Translations under genes and position numbers: made by a program
Assembly (NCBI RefSeq): GCF_030013905.1
Contig: NZ_CP124862.1
Location: 4,591,051-4,655,050 of the forward strand
Source: Petroclostridium sp. X23
Lineage (GTDB): Bacteria; Bacillota; Clostridia; SK-Y3
Length of the DNA: 64,000 nt
Reading direction: 5' to 3'
Part shown: positions 33,730 through 41,779 of the stretch, one piece after another
Layout: every line of letters begins with the position of its first letter
How positions within the stretch are numbered: the first letter of the stretch is position 1
The notes under the pieces: model-generated
What the model saw: the letters and a program-made list of their open reading frames with translations, nothing else
The model's database searches: none
Told to the model about the DNA's origin: nothing

Positions 33730-34551
33730 ATGCAACAATCAAGTTGCGAAGCACAGAAGAATCAGGCACAGGATTTTTTATGCCCAACCAATGAATATAA
33801 CGACATCCGCAAGGTCATTGCAGTACTAAGCGGTAAGGGGGGAGTAGGCAAATCGATGGTCACATCTCTTCTTTCCGTAATGATGAGAAGAAAGGGATTT
33901 AAGGTAGGGATTTTGGATGCGGATATAACCGGACCATCCATCCCAAAGATGTTTGGTATAAACGGAAGAGCCGGAGGAAACGAAAACGGTCTTTTTCCAA
34001 AAAGCTCACACAATGATATTAAAGTGATGTCGGTGAACCTTTTGTTGGATCAGGCTGATGCGCCGGTGATATGGAGGGGCCCCCTTATTGCAAACACGGT
34101 AAAGCAATTTTGGACAGACGTTCTTTGGGGCGATTTGGACTATCTGTTTATCGACATGCCGCCCGGCACAGGGGATATTCCACTAACCGTATTTCAATCC
34201 ATTCCGTTGGATGGCATTATTATCGTAACATCACCGCAGGATCTGGTTTCACTCATTGTTAAAAAAGCCTATAATATGGCGAAAGCAATGAATATTCCTA
34301 TCTTAGGATTAGTAGAGAATATGAGTTATATCCAGTGCCCTGATTGCGGGAAGCAAATTGAAGTATTCGGGAAGAGCAATTTGGATGATATTGCACGTGA
34401 AATGGGATTAGATGTATTAGCTCGTCTGCCCATTGATCCTCAAATCAGCTTTTTGAGTGATCAGGGAGAAATAGAGAAATATAGCACCCAGCATTTAGAT
34501 ACCTGTATCAATAAAATCGAAAATCAATTGGAAGGAGTGGAGAGCAAGTGA
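33730..34551 (+). CDS. Mrp/NBP35-type P-loop ATPase
   Basis: A 273-residue ATPase of the Mrp/ApbC iron-sulfur carrier family. It has the deviant Walker A SGKGGVGKS at residues about 31-39, ADITGPSIPKMFG, the MPPGTGD motif and C-terminal CPDCGKQ, whose CxxC bridges an iron-sulfur cluster in family members. The ATG at 33730 is favoured by GAGGTG at 33718-33723. The stop overlaps the next start. It probably loads or transfers an iron-sulfur cluster for the ferredoxin-like ATPases encoded downstream. Confidence 0.92.
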   Translation: MQQSSCEAQKNQAQDFLCPTNEYNDIRKVIAVLSGKGGVGKSMVTSLLSVMMRRKGFKVGILDADITGPSIPKMFGINGRAGGNENGLFPKSSHNDIKVMSVNLLLDQADAPVIWRGPLIANTVKQFWTDVLWGDLDYLFIDMPPGTGDIPLTVFQSIPLDGIIIVTSPQDLVSLIVKKAYNMAKAMNIPILGLVENMSYIQCPDCGKQIEVFGKSNLDDIAREMGLDVLARLPIDPQISFLSDQGEIEKYSTQHLDTCINKIENQLEGVESK

Positions 34552-34910
34552 AAATCGCAATGCCATGTTCTGAGAAGAGTATCGATAGTCAAGTTAATCA
34601 AACTTTTGGAAGAAGTCCGTTCTTTATCATTGTTGATTCGGATACAATAGCGTATGATGCTATCGAAAATCCCGCCATGAACGCAAGCGGAGGTGCGGGG
34701 ATTCAAGCTGCGCAAACCATTGTTGACAGTGGTGCACAGGCGCTTATCACAGCCCGTTGCGGACAGAATGCCTCGGATGTGCTAAAACCGGCCGGAGTTA
34801 AGTTGTATAAAGCAATTCCGGGCACAGTAAAACAGCTGGTGGAAGCATTTAAAGATGGTAAGCTTGAAGAACTCAATGATATTCATCCGGGATACCATGG
34901 AGAAAGGTGA
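34548..34910 (+). CDS. NifX/dinitrogenase iron-molybdenum cofactor family protein (first copy)
   Basis: A 120-residue small protein with the ribonuclease-H-like fold of the NifX/NafY/ORP group: KIAMPCSEKSIDSQVNQTFGRSPFF at the start, GAGIQAAQTIVDSGAQALIT in the middle and GQNASDVLKPAGVKLY. GTG start overlaps the Mrp stop. Such proteins bind metal clusters; in Desulfovibrio the orange protein ORP of this family binds a Mo-Cu cluster and is encoded with MinD-type ATPases, as here. The metal in this organism is unknown. Confidence 0.88.
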   Translation: MKIAMPCSEKSIDSQVNQTFGRSPFFIIVDSDTIAYDAIENPAMNASGGAGIQAAQTIVDSGAQALITARCGQNASDVLKPAGVKLYKAIPGTVKQLVEAFKDGKLEELNDIHPGYHGER

Positions 34911-34921
34911 ATAAATAAACC

Positions 34922-35782
34922 ATGAAAATATGTGTATTAAGCGGCAAGGGTGGGGCTGGAAAAACACTTGTAGCGGTAAATCTTGCTTATGTGGTACATG
35001 ATTCTGCATATATTGACTGTGATGTAGAAGAGCCGAATGGTGCTATTTTTCTAAAGTCTGATATTCTAAAGCGGAAACCGGTAGACGTAAAAGTACCGGA
35101 AGCTATTTCAGAACGGTGCAAAGGCTGTAGGAAATGCATCCAATTTTGTAAATTCAATGCATTGGCTTTTATTAAAAACAAAGTAACCGTGTTCCCGGAA
35201 CTCTGCCACAGCTGTGGCGGATGTGTTAAAGCATGTGATTTTGGTGCGCTGAAAGAAATAGAAAGAAGCATTGGTGTGATAGAAGAAGGGGTGGCCGGAG
35301 ATGTCCGCTTTTATCATGGTATATTAAATCACAATGAGCCTACAGGGGTGGCGATTATAAAAGAGTTGCTGTCAAGTGCAGTTCATCAGGATAAAACCAT
35401 TATCGATTGTCCTCCGGGATGCTCATGCTCCGTCATGGAAAGTATTGATGGCTGCGATTTTTGTATACTTGTAACAGAGCCCACTTTGTTTGGTATACAC
35501 AACATGAATATGGTTTATGAATTAACAAAATTGTTTTCCATTCCCTGCGGTGTTGTCATCAATAAAGCGATAACAGGAAACCATGTGGCTCATGATTTTT
35601 GCAGGGAACATAATATTCCCATATTGATGGAGATTCCTTTTAGCAAGGAAATCGCCAGGCTGAGCTCGGAAGGTCTGATTATTAGCTCAAAATTATCTGA
35701 TTGCAGACAAAAATTTTTGGACATGCATCATGCGATGATGGAGGTGAAGGCCAATGAAGCAGTTAGTCATTCTCAGCGGTAA
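34922..35782 (+). CDS. MinD-superfamily P-loop ATPase with inserted ferredoxin domain (first copy)
   Basis: A 286-residue protein. The Walker A is SGKGGAGKT at residues 6-14. Residues about 62-110 hold two 4Fe-4S ferredoxin motifs, CKGCRKCIQFC and CHSCGGCVKAC, inserted into the ATPase fold, and DCPPG follows as the Walker B region. ATP hydrolysis may drive electron or cluster transfer to the NifX-like partner. It overlaps the next, homologous gene by 29 bases, so the two are translated as a coupled pair and may form a heterodimer. Confidence 0.93.
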   Translation: MKICVLSGKGGAGKTLVAVNLAYVVHDSAYIDCDVEEPNGAIFLKSDILKRKPVDVKVPEAISERCKGCRKCIQFCKFNALAFIKNKVTVFPELCHSCGGCVKACDFGALKEIERSIGVIEEGVAGDVRFYHGILNHNEPTGVAIIKELLSSAVHQDKTIIDCPPGCSCSVMESIDGCDFCILVTEPTLFGIHNMNMVYELTKLFSIPCGVVINKAITGNHVAHDFCREHNIPILMEIPFSKEIARLSSEGLIISSKLSDCRQKFLDMHHAMMEVKANEAVSHSQR

Positions 35783-36629
35783 AGGAGGCACAGGAAAAAC
35801 AACGGTTGCCGGTGCTTTTATAAGACTCGCTCAAGACAAAGCCTTTGCCGATTGCGATGTGGACGCTCCAAACCTTCATCTGGTGATGAACGATCTGCAT
35901 CAAATAGCTGAGAATGAATTCTATGCATTGAAAAAAGCGGTGAAATATGAAGAGGCATGTGTTCATTGCGGCAAGTGTGAGCAAAACTGCCGGTTTGGAG
36001 CAATAACCAATGGTACGGTGAATATCCATCACTGTGAAGGCTGTGGCGTATGTGAATATTTCTGTACTGCGGCAAGTCTTACAGGTATTGCGGCTATACG
36101 GCTGGAAGATAATGTGTCAGGTCATACCTACGTATCAAAAGTAAACGAAGAAACTTTCTCCCATGCGCAATTGAAGATAGGGAATGGAGCAAGCGGAAAA
36201 CTGGTCACTGAAGTAAGAAAAAGGCTTTATAGTCAAATGAAAGATGAGAAGCTTGTTATCATAGATGGTTCTCCGGGAATAGGATGCCCTGTTATTGCTT
36301 CGGTAACCGGAACAGATGCTGTGTTGGTAGTGACAGAACCAAGCCTATCCGGACTTCATGACCTTAAACGGATTGTCCAAGTAGCAAGGAGATTTGAAAC
36401 ACCCTGTGCCGTATGCATTAATAAGTATGATGTAAATATTGAAGTAGCCGAACAAATAGAGCAGTATTGTCATGATGAGAAGATATTGTTTGCAGGCAGG
36501 ATTCCCTATGACTCTGCTGTGATAGAAGCAGTGAACTGCAACAAGTCTATTATAGAATACCACTTAAGTCCCGCAGCACAAGCAGTAAATGAATTGTGGA
36601 CCGAGATTAAAGAGTGGTTGGATAAATAA
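35754..36629 (+). CDS. MinD-superfamily P-loop ATPase with inserted ferredoxin domain (second copy)
   Basis: A 291-residue paralogue of the preceding protein. Walker A SGKGGTGKT at residues 6-14, DCDVDAPNLHLV, two ferredoxin motifs CVHCGKCEQNC and CEGCGVCEYFC, then IDGSPGIGCPV and VTEPSLSGLHDL. The ATG at 35754 lies inside the upstream gene, preceded by GGAGGTGAAGG. The pair of tandem ferredoxin-ATPases is the core of the ORP-type gene cluster. Cytoplasmic. Confidence 0.93.
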   Translation: MKQLVILSGKGGTGKTTVAGAFIRLAQDKAFADCDVDAPNLHLVMNDLHQIAENEFYALKKAVKYEEACVHCGKCEQNCRFGAITNGTVNIHHCEGCGVCEYFCTAASLTGIAAIRLEDNVSGHTYVSKVNEETFSHAQLKIGNGASGKLVTEVRKRLYSQMKDEKLVIIDGSPGIGCPVIASVTGTDAVLVVTEPSLSGLHDLKRIVQVARRFETPCAVCINKYDVNIEVAEQIEQYCHDEKILFAGRIPYDSAVIEAVNCNKSIIEYHLSPAAQAVNELWTEIKEWLDK

Positions 36630-36671
36630 TAGTTTAATAAATCATGTTAAAGACGAAAGGAGAAATGGCAT

Positions 36672-37031
36672 ATGAAAATTGCTGTAGCAACTGAACGAGG
36701 TATGGTATGCCCTCATTTTGGGCATTGTGAGGGATTTACCATTTATGAAACAGAGGGGAAGGATGTAAAAAGCAGCAGCTTTGTTGAGAGTCCGGGCCAT
36801 CGTCCGGGATTTTTGCCTGTTTTCTTGCATGAGCAAGGTGTAAATGTGATCATTGCAGGAGGAATGGGGGCAGGCGCAATCGAAATATTTGATGAAAAAG
36901 GGATTGAAGTCGTTACCGGAGCTTCAGGAAGTACAAAAGATATCGTTAACCAATATGTTCAAGGGGAGTTGAAGTCATCCGGCAGTATATGCAATGAGCA
37001 CCAGCATGCGGGAGAATGCGGAGGACACTAA
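36672..37031 (+). CDS. NifX/dinitrogenase iron-molybdenum cofactor family protein (second copy)
   Basis: A 119-residue NifX-family protein: KIAVATERGMVCPHFGHCEGF at the start, with CPHFGHC as a likely metal site, GGMGAGAIEIFDEKGIEVVTG in the middle, and a His/Cys tail (CNEHQHAGECGGH) that could bind a metal. It differs from the first copy at 34548, so they probably hold different states or metals. AAGGAG precedes the ATG. Last gene of the cluster; a terminator follows. Confidence 0.9.
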   Translation: MKIAVATERGMVCPHFGHCEGFTIYETEGKDVKSSSFVESPGHRPGFLPVFLHEQGVNVIIAGGMGAGAIEIFDEKGIEVVTGASGSTKDIVNQYVQGELKSSGSICNEHQHAGECGGH

Positions 37032-37083
37032 GCTTTTCTAAATCTGTATTAGATAAATAAAAATATAATGGTCAGGTATCCAG

Positions 37084-37130
37084 AAAAATCCGGAGGGACA
37101 GGTAATACTGTATCCTACCGGATTTTTTGA
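37084..37130 (+). terminator. Rho-independent terminator after the NifX/MinD cluster
   Basis: AAAAATCCGG at 37084-37093 pairs with CCGGATTTTTT at 37118-37128; the loop contains a second short stem (AGGGACAG / CTGTATCCT). Confidence 0.85.
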
Positions 37131-37140
37131 TAAAAATATA

Positions 37141-37188
37141 TTGACAAAATTCAGTTATTTGCATATTATATGAGTATAATTGAATATG
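37141..37188 (+). promoter_or_regulatory. promoter and ArsR-type operator of the first arsenic operon
   Basis: TTGACA at 37141-37146 and TATTAT at 37164-37169 with 17-base spacing. Over the -10 lies ATTATA-TGAG-TATAAT (37165-37180) with outer CATATT (37162) and AATATG (37183). The string ATATGAGTATA recurs in the second ars operator at 39175-39208. Confidence 0.8.
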
Positions 37189-37207
37189 GTAATAAGGTGG
37201 CGAGAAG

Positions 37208-37591
37208 ATGAACATTGTGGATATTTTTAAAGCACTGGGAGATGAAAATAGGATTAGAATTCTAAATGTGCTTATGCAAGAAGAATTGTGTGTTTGTGAG
37301 TTAGAGACCATATTGGATATGACACAATCCAATGCTTCAAGGCATTTGATAAAGTTAAAGCATGCCGGTATAGTGACGTCATATAAAAAGTCTCAATGGG
37401 TGATTAATAAAATCGATGACAAATTTATTCAGCAAAACAGGTTGCTTTATGATTATCTAAAGAATGAGGCGGCTAAGAACGTTGACTGGAAGAAAGACAG
37501 GGAACGTCTTAACAAATATAAGAGCAGCAGTTATACTTGCGAACAGTTAAGGGAAGATATGTGTGCAGTTAAAAAATTTTTGGAGGGATGA
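37208..37591 (+). CDS. arsR: ArsR family metalloregulator (first copy)
   Basis: A 127-residue winged-helix repressor. The recognition helix region is MTQSNASRHLIKLKHAGIV, and the arsenite-sensing motif ELCVCEL (C-x-C) precedes it, as in ArsR. The C-terminus has two further cysteines (YTCEQLREDMC). It should repress its own operon, including the ACR3 gene two bases downstream, through the palindrome over its promoter and release on arsenite or antimonite binding. Confidence 0.93.
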   Translation: MNIVDIFKALGDENRIRILNVLMQEELCVCELETILDMTQSNASRHLIKLKHAGIVTSYKKSQWVINKIDDKFIQQNRLLYDYLKNEAAKNVDWKKDRERLNKYKSSSYTCEQLREDMCAVKKFLEG

Positions 37592-37593
37592 TA

Positions 37594-38649
37594 ATGAATA
37601 ATAACGAAGCAAAAAAAGACGAAAAGGGCTTGGATCTGTTTGGTAAATACCTGACCGTATGGGTTACTCTATGTATTATAGCGGGAGTGGCAATAGGACA
37701 GTTATTTCCGGCATTCCCGGAGACATTAAGCAGATTCGAATATGCCCATGTATCCATTCCGGTAGCTATTCTAATCTGGTTGATGATTTATCCGATGATG
37801 CTCAAAATTGATTTTTCCAGTATCGTGGAGGCAACAAAGAAACCGAAGGGGTTAACGGTTACTTGTGTAACCAATTGGCTGATTAAACCATTTACTATGT
37901 ACCTGATCGCGGGATTCTTCTTTAATGTTGTATTTAAACAGTGGATTTCTGCTGATCTGGCTACCGATTACCTGGCCGGAGCAGTACTATTAGGAGCAGC
38001 ACCCTGTACTGCGATGGTATTTGTATGGAGCCACTTAACCAAAGGAGACCCAGCGTATACATTGGTACAGGTAGCGGTAAATGACTTGATTCTTCTATTC
38101 GCATTTACACCTATTGTAGCATTTTTACTTGGTGTGAGTAATGTGATTGTTCCTTATGAGACATTATTTTTATCGGTGGTACTATTTGTAGTGATCCCGC
38201 TGGCAGGAGGATACTTATCCAGAAAATACATTATCAAATCTAAGGGACAGGAATATTTTGAAAAAGTATTTCTTAAAAAGTTTGATAATATCACCATTAT
38301 AGGATTGCTTCTGACCTTGGTGATTATCTTCTCGTTCCAGGGAGAAATCATTCTCGGTAATCCTCTGCATATTGTATTAATAGCAATACCGCTGATTATT
38401 CAAACATTTTTCATATTCTTTATTGCCTATGGATGGGCAAAAGTGTGGAAACTGCCTCATGATATTGCAGCACCTGCAGGAATGATAGGTGCAAGTAATT
38501 TCTTCGAACTTGCAGTTGCAGTTGCAATCGCATTATTCAAATTGGAATCGGGAGCAACATTAGCAACAGTAGTAGGTGTATTAGTTGAGGTGCCATTAAT
38601 GCTAACGCTGGTTAAAATAGCAAACAAAACAAGACATTGGTTCAAATAA
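37594..38649 (+). CDS. acr3: ACR3 family arsenite efflux transporter
   Basis: A 351-residue membrane protein with ten segments of the BASS/ACR3 type. The conserved thiolate Cys is seen in LGAAPCTAMVFVWSHLTKGDP (TM4), and the essential Glu in NFFELAVAVAIALF (TM9). It exports As(OH)3 with proton exchange. The ATG at 37594 is six bases after GGAGGG. It lies between arsR and arsC, completing a minimal arsenic resistance operon. Confidence 0.95.
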   Translation: MNNNEAKKDEKGLDLFGKYLTVWVTLCIIAGVAIGQLFPAFPETLSRFEYAHVSIPVAILIWLMIYPMMLKIDFSSIVEATKKPKGLTVTCVTNWLIKPFTMYLIAGFFFNVVFKQWISADLATDYLAGAVLLGAAPCTAMVFVWSHLTKGDPAYTLVQVAVNDLILLFAFTPIVAFLLGVSNVIVPYETLFLSVVLFVVIPLAGGYLSRKYIIKSKGQEYFEKVFLKKFDNITIIGLLLTLVIIFSFQGEIILGNPLHIVLIAIPLIIQTFFIFFIAYGWAKVWKLPHDIAAPAGMIGASNFFELAVAVAIALFKLESGATLATVVGVLVEVPLMLTLVKIANKTRHWFK

Positions 38650-38672
38650 ATATTGTGAAGAGGTGTATATTT

Positions 38673-39074
38673 ATGAAAAAGAAAGTTGCGTTTGTATGCG
38701 TTCACAATTCATGCCGTTCCCAGATGGCAGAAGGCTGGGCGAAAAAATTAGGCCGTGAAGTATTGGAAGCCTATTCAGCTGGAACAGAAAACTATCCTGA
38801 AGTGAAGCCGTTGGCAGTTCAAGTCATGGAAGAAGCAGGGGTGGATATGAGCGAACATCATCCGAAACTATTAAGTGATATTCCGGCGGAGCTAGATATC
38901 CTTATTACAATGGGATGCAATGTGGAATGCCCTTTTGTACCATGTGAGTACAGAGAGGATTGGGGACTCACTGATCCTTCAGGAGGCCCGGCAGAGGGTT
39001 TTAGAGAAACGAGGGATATTATTAAAGGTAAAGTTAAAGATTTAATTAAGAGAATTGAAAGCAATGAACTATGA
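38673..39074 (+). CDS. arsC: thioredoxin-coupled arsenate reductase
   Basis: A 133-residue low-molecular-weight phosphatase-type reductase. The P-loop CVHNSCRSQMAE contains the nucleophile Cys (C-x5-R), and the resolving cysteines lie in MGCNVECPFVPC, as in Staphylococcus pI258 ArsC, which recycles through thioredoxin. It reduces arsenate to arsenite for export by the neighbouring ACR3. GAGGTG precedes the ATG at 38673. Confidence 0.95.
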   Translation: MKKKVAFVCVHNSCRSQMAEGWAKKLGREVLEAYSAGTENYPEVKPLAVQVMEEAGVDMSEHHPKLLSDIPAELDILITMGCNVECPFVPCEYREDWGLTDPSGGPAEGFRETRDIIKGKVKDLIKRIESNEL

Positions 39075-39148
39075 TGTTATTAATCTTAAATACAAAAGAG
39101 TACACGGAGAGAAATTTCCTGTACTTTTTATTTTTTATCATGGATATG

Positions 39149-39208
39149 TTGACACAAAGAGATGAGAGGTATATAATACTTATATACACATATGAGTATA
39201 TAAGTATT
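39149..39208 (+). promoter_or_regulatory. consensus promoter with overlapping ArsR operator (second arsenic operon)
   Basis: TTGACA at 39149-39154 and TATAAT at 39172-39177, spacer 17, a perfect match to sigma-A consensus. A palindrome with 12-bp perfect arms, AATACTTATATA (39175-39186) and TATATAAGTATT (39197-39208), covers the end of the -10 and the start of transcription. A repressor bound here would block transcription. Confidence 0.9.
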
Positions 39209-39249
39209 AAAATAATTTTATACAAAAGAGCCGGTGAGAGGGTGGTCGT

Positions 39250-39591
39250 ATGAATAAACTAACTAATTTTTTCAAAGTGCTTTCGGATGAAACACGTTTG
39301 AGAATATTGATTTTACTCTATCATAAGAAACTTTGTGTTTGTGAAATGTGCGGTATTACAGGTGAAGCACAACCTAAGATATCAAAACATCTTGCCAAAC
39401 TTAGAGATATGGGATTTGTAAAAGACGCAAGGCAAGAGCAGTTCATATTTTATGAATTGAATTTTCAAGAACAATTATATCAAGATATTTTAAAAAATAT
39501 AGTGGATGATATAGACCGCTATCCGGTACTTAAAAGTGATATTGAAAAATCTAAAGATGCTGAAAAGTATCTTGAAGCATGCCAAAAATGA
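39250..39591 (+). CDS. ArsR family metalloregulator (second copy)
   Basis: A 113-residue winged-helix repressor, distinct from the first copy. It has the sensing motif KLCVCEMC with three cysteines, the recognition helix region AQPKISKHLAKLRDMGFV, and YELNF in the wing. It is the first gene of an operon with the permease and mini-thioredoxin. It should bind the palindrome over its promoter. The ligand could be As(III) or an organoarsenical, given the ArsP-like permease. Confidence 0.92.
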   Translation: MNKLTNFFKVLSDETRLRILILLYHKKLCVCEMCGITGEAQPKISKHLAKLRDMGFVKDARQEQFIFYELNFQEQLYQDILKNIVDDIDRYPVLKSDIEKSKDAEKYLEACQK

Positions 39592-39608
39592 TGTAAGGGG
39601 GATTCAAA

Positions 39609-40625
39609 ATGAGCATATTAGCACAAGTATTTGGCGCGCTAAACGATCAGTTATTAAAAATGACATGGTTATATGAACTTGTAAAGTTATTGGTAGAGAA
39701 AGTATTTAAACTATCTATTGAAGACAGACTGGGAGGAAGCATCCACTTCTTTATCTATGATACGATAAAGATTTTTATCCTGCTATCTGTATTAATCTTT
39801 GCGATATCCTATATCCAAAGTTACTTTCCGCCTGAAAGGACCAAGAAAATTCTTGGCGGCATAAAAGGAATTAAAGGAAATATTCTTGGAGCGCTGCTTG
39901 GAACAGTAACACCTTTTTGCAGTTGCTCAAGCATACCGTTATTTATAGGTTTTACATCGGCAGGACTGCCATTGGGTGTTACGTTTTCTTTCCTAATATC
40001 ATCACCGCTTGTAGACTTGGCGTCCTTTCTGATCTTGATGTCTTTCTTTGGGATTAAGATTGCATTAGCTTATGTCATTGTGGGATTGATTCTTGCTGTT
40101 GCAGGCGGTACGCTTATCGATAAGTTAAAGATGGAAGAACACGTTCAAAGTTATGTAAGGGATATAAAAAGTGTGGATGTGGAAGCTGAAGAAATGTCTC
40201 GCGACGAAAGAATATCCTATGCAAAAGAACAAGTGAAGGAAATTATCCATAGAGTATGGATATATATATTCATTGGTGTAGGTATAGGAGCTGCGATTCA
40301 TAATTGGATTCCGCAATCAATTATTGAGACAGTGATCGGAGGCAACAATCCATTTGCCGTTATATTGGCTGCCGCTGTAGGTATTCCAATGTATGCTGAT
40401 ATATTCGGTACTATTCCCATTGCAGAAGCACTGTTTGGCAAAGGGGTGGGCATAGGTACGGTATTATCCTTCATGATGGCGGTAACGGCTCTCTCTCTTC
40501 CTTCCATGATTATGCTTAGTAAGGTAGTGAAGACAAAATTATTAGCAATATTCATTACGATTGTATCTATAGGGATCATCATAATCGGATATTTATTTAA
40601 TGCATTTTCTTATGTTTTTATATAG
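39609..40625 (+). CDS. ArsP/DUF318-type permease
   Basis: A 338-residue membrane protein with about eight segments. It carries the family mark TPFCSCSSIPLFIGFTSAGLP, whose CSCSS cysteines in TM4 are needed for organoarsenical efflux by ArsP, and LISSPLVDLASF, plus a second repeated half with IPMYADIFGTIPIAEALF. In context it may export methylarsenite or related compounds; the alternative is a permease for another soft metal. The ATG follows AAGGGGG. Confidence 0.88.
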   Translation: MSILAQVFGALNDQLLKMTWLYELVKLLVEKVFKLSIEDRLGGSIHFFIYDTIKIFILLSVLIFAISYIQSYFPPERTKKILGGIKGIKGNILGALLGTVTPFCSCSSIPLFIGFTSAGLPLGVTFSFLISSPLVDLASFLILMSFFGIKIALAYVIVGLILAVAGGTLIDKLKMEEHVQSYVRDIKSVDVEAEEMSRDERISYAKEQVKEIIHRVWIYIFIGVGIGAAIHNWIPQSIIETVIGGNNPFAVILAAAVGIPMYADIFGTIPIAEALFGKGVGIGTVLSFMMAVTALSLPSMIMLSKVVKTKLLAIFITIVSIGIIIIGYLFNAFSYVFI

Positions 40626-40664
40626 AATACAAGAAAAAAATCTAATTTTCAGGAGGTAATGTCA

Positions 40665-40892
40665 ATGGTTATTAAAGTATTAGGTTCAGGATGTGCAAGC
40701 TGTAAGAAGCTGGAGGCAAATGCAAAAGAGGCAGTAAAAGAGCTAGGTCTTGATGCTTCTGTAGAAAAGGTTGAAGATATCAAAGATATCATGGCCTATG
40801 GCGTGATGAAAACACCTGCTCTTGTGGTGGATGAACAGGTAAAAGTGATGGGGCGGGTTCCATCTGTAGAAGACATTAAAAAATACTTATAA
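40665..40892 (+). CDS. thioredoxin-like small redox protein
   Basis: A 75-residue thioredoxin-fold protein with the active site GSGCASCKK (C-x2-C) and a cis-Pro region KTPALVVDEQ. It is of the 'redox-active disulfide protein 2' type often found after ArsP-like permeases. The ATG at 40665, eight bases after AGGAGG, is favoured over 40659. It could shuttle electrons or thiol-bound metalloid to the permease. Confidence 0.9.
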   Translation: MVIKVLGSGCASCKKLEANAKEAVKELGLDASVEKVEDIKDIMAYGVMKTPALVVDEQVKVMGRVPSVEDIKKYL

Positions 40893-40909
40893 TTTATGCA
40901 TCTCTTTTA

Positions 40910-40963
40910 AACAGCCCCATCTATAAATATGAAACATATTTATAGATGGGGCTGTTTGTTTTT
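40910..40963 (+). terminator. strong Rho-independent terminator
   Basis: A perfect stem of about 22 bp runs from AACAGCCCCATC at 40910 to GATGGGGCTGTT ending 40956 with loop AAA, then TTGTTTTTAA. It ends the second arsenic operon and may also stop the convergent minus-strand transcript. Confidence 0.95.
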
Positions 40964-40984
40964 AATAATAGAATTTACATTATT

Positions 40985-41773
40985 TTATTGTTCGTCAAAT
41001 ATCAACTGGTCTTCTTTATTAAAGAAAGTCTTGTATCCTAATTGAACAAAGAGTATTACGGTTAATGCAACACTTCCAAGGATGCCCAGCATGATTGCGA
41101 TCTGATATTCAATTGCGGTAACAGGTGATGTGCCGGATAATATTTGACCCGTCATCATGCCTGGTAAAAAGACAATCCCCATTCCTACCATCGAGTTAAT
41201 GGTGGGAAGGATTGCGGAATCGAAAGCATTATTGACAATTTGCCTGGAAGCGGCTTTAGGGGTAGCACCGAGCATTAATGCTGTTTCCACAAGATTTTTT
41301 TGCATGCTCATTCCATCAGTAAGTCGTGTTACACCAAGAGAGATTCCGGTCATGGAATTTCCGATGAGCATTCCGGCAATAGGTATAAAATATCTGGGAT
41401 CATACCAGGGAGATACACTCATAACGACAAGGACAAAGAAGACAAGGCTGGATAGTGTTCCGGTGACCATGGAGACCGCTATAATTCTTTTCATCTTGTT
41501 TGACAGTTTTATTTTTATCCGTTTAATAATATTATAAATTGCGAACACTTCCATTGCTGCGATTACCATGATGGTATATAGCGGGTATGGATGATCAAAC
41601 AGATAAACAAGAATATACCCGGTTAGGACTAATTGCAACGTCATCCTAAAAGTAGATAATAATATTTCTTTTTCTCGCGGAATACCTCTCAATCTTACGA
41701 TAAGCAGTAATAGCAGAATAAATATATACGCCGCTGCCATCTGCCATACTTGAAGATTAATAATTTTATCCAT
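40985..41773 (-). CDS. fetB: ABC transporter permease, FetB/UPF0014 family
   Basis: A 262-residue membrane protein with about six to seven segments. Marks of the UPF0014 family: LSTFRMTLQLVLTGYIL, IPIAGMLIGNSMTGISLGVTRL, and NSMVGMGIVFLPGMMTGQILSG. In E. coli FetAB exports iron. The gene lies seven bases after the ATPase gene, with a PadR regulator upstream of both, so the three genes form a minus-strand operon. Confidence 0.9.
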   Translation of the reverse strand: MDKIINLQVWQMAAAYIFILLLLLIVRLRGIPREKEILLSTFRMTLQLVLTGYILVYLFDHPYPLYTIMVIAAMEVFAIYNIIKRIKIKLSNKMKRIIAVSMVTGTLSSLVFFVLVVMSVSPWYDPRYFIPIAGMLIGNSMTGISLGVTRLTDGMSMQKNLVETALMLGATPKAASRQIVNNAFDSAILPTINSMVGMGIVFLPGMMTGQILSGTSPVTAIEYQIAIMLGILGSVALTVILFVQLGYKTFFNKEDQLIFDEQ

Positions 41774-41779
41774 TTTGTT

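Noticed and set aside
39071..39253. Short open frame of 60 codons between arsC and the second arsR
   Set aside because: It lies over the promoter and operator, is hydrophobic and low-complexity, and has no ribosome site.
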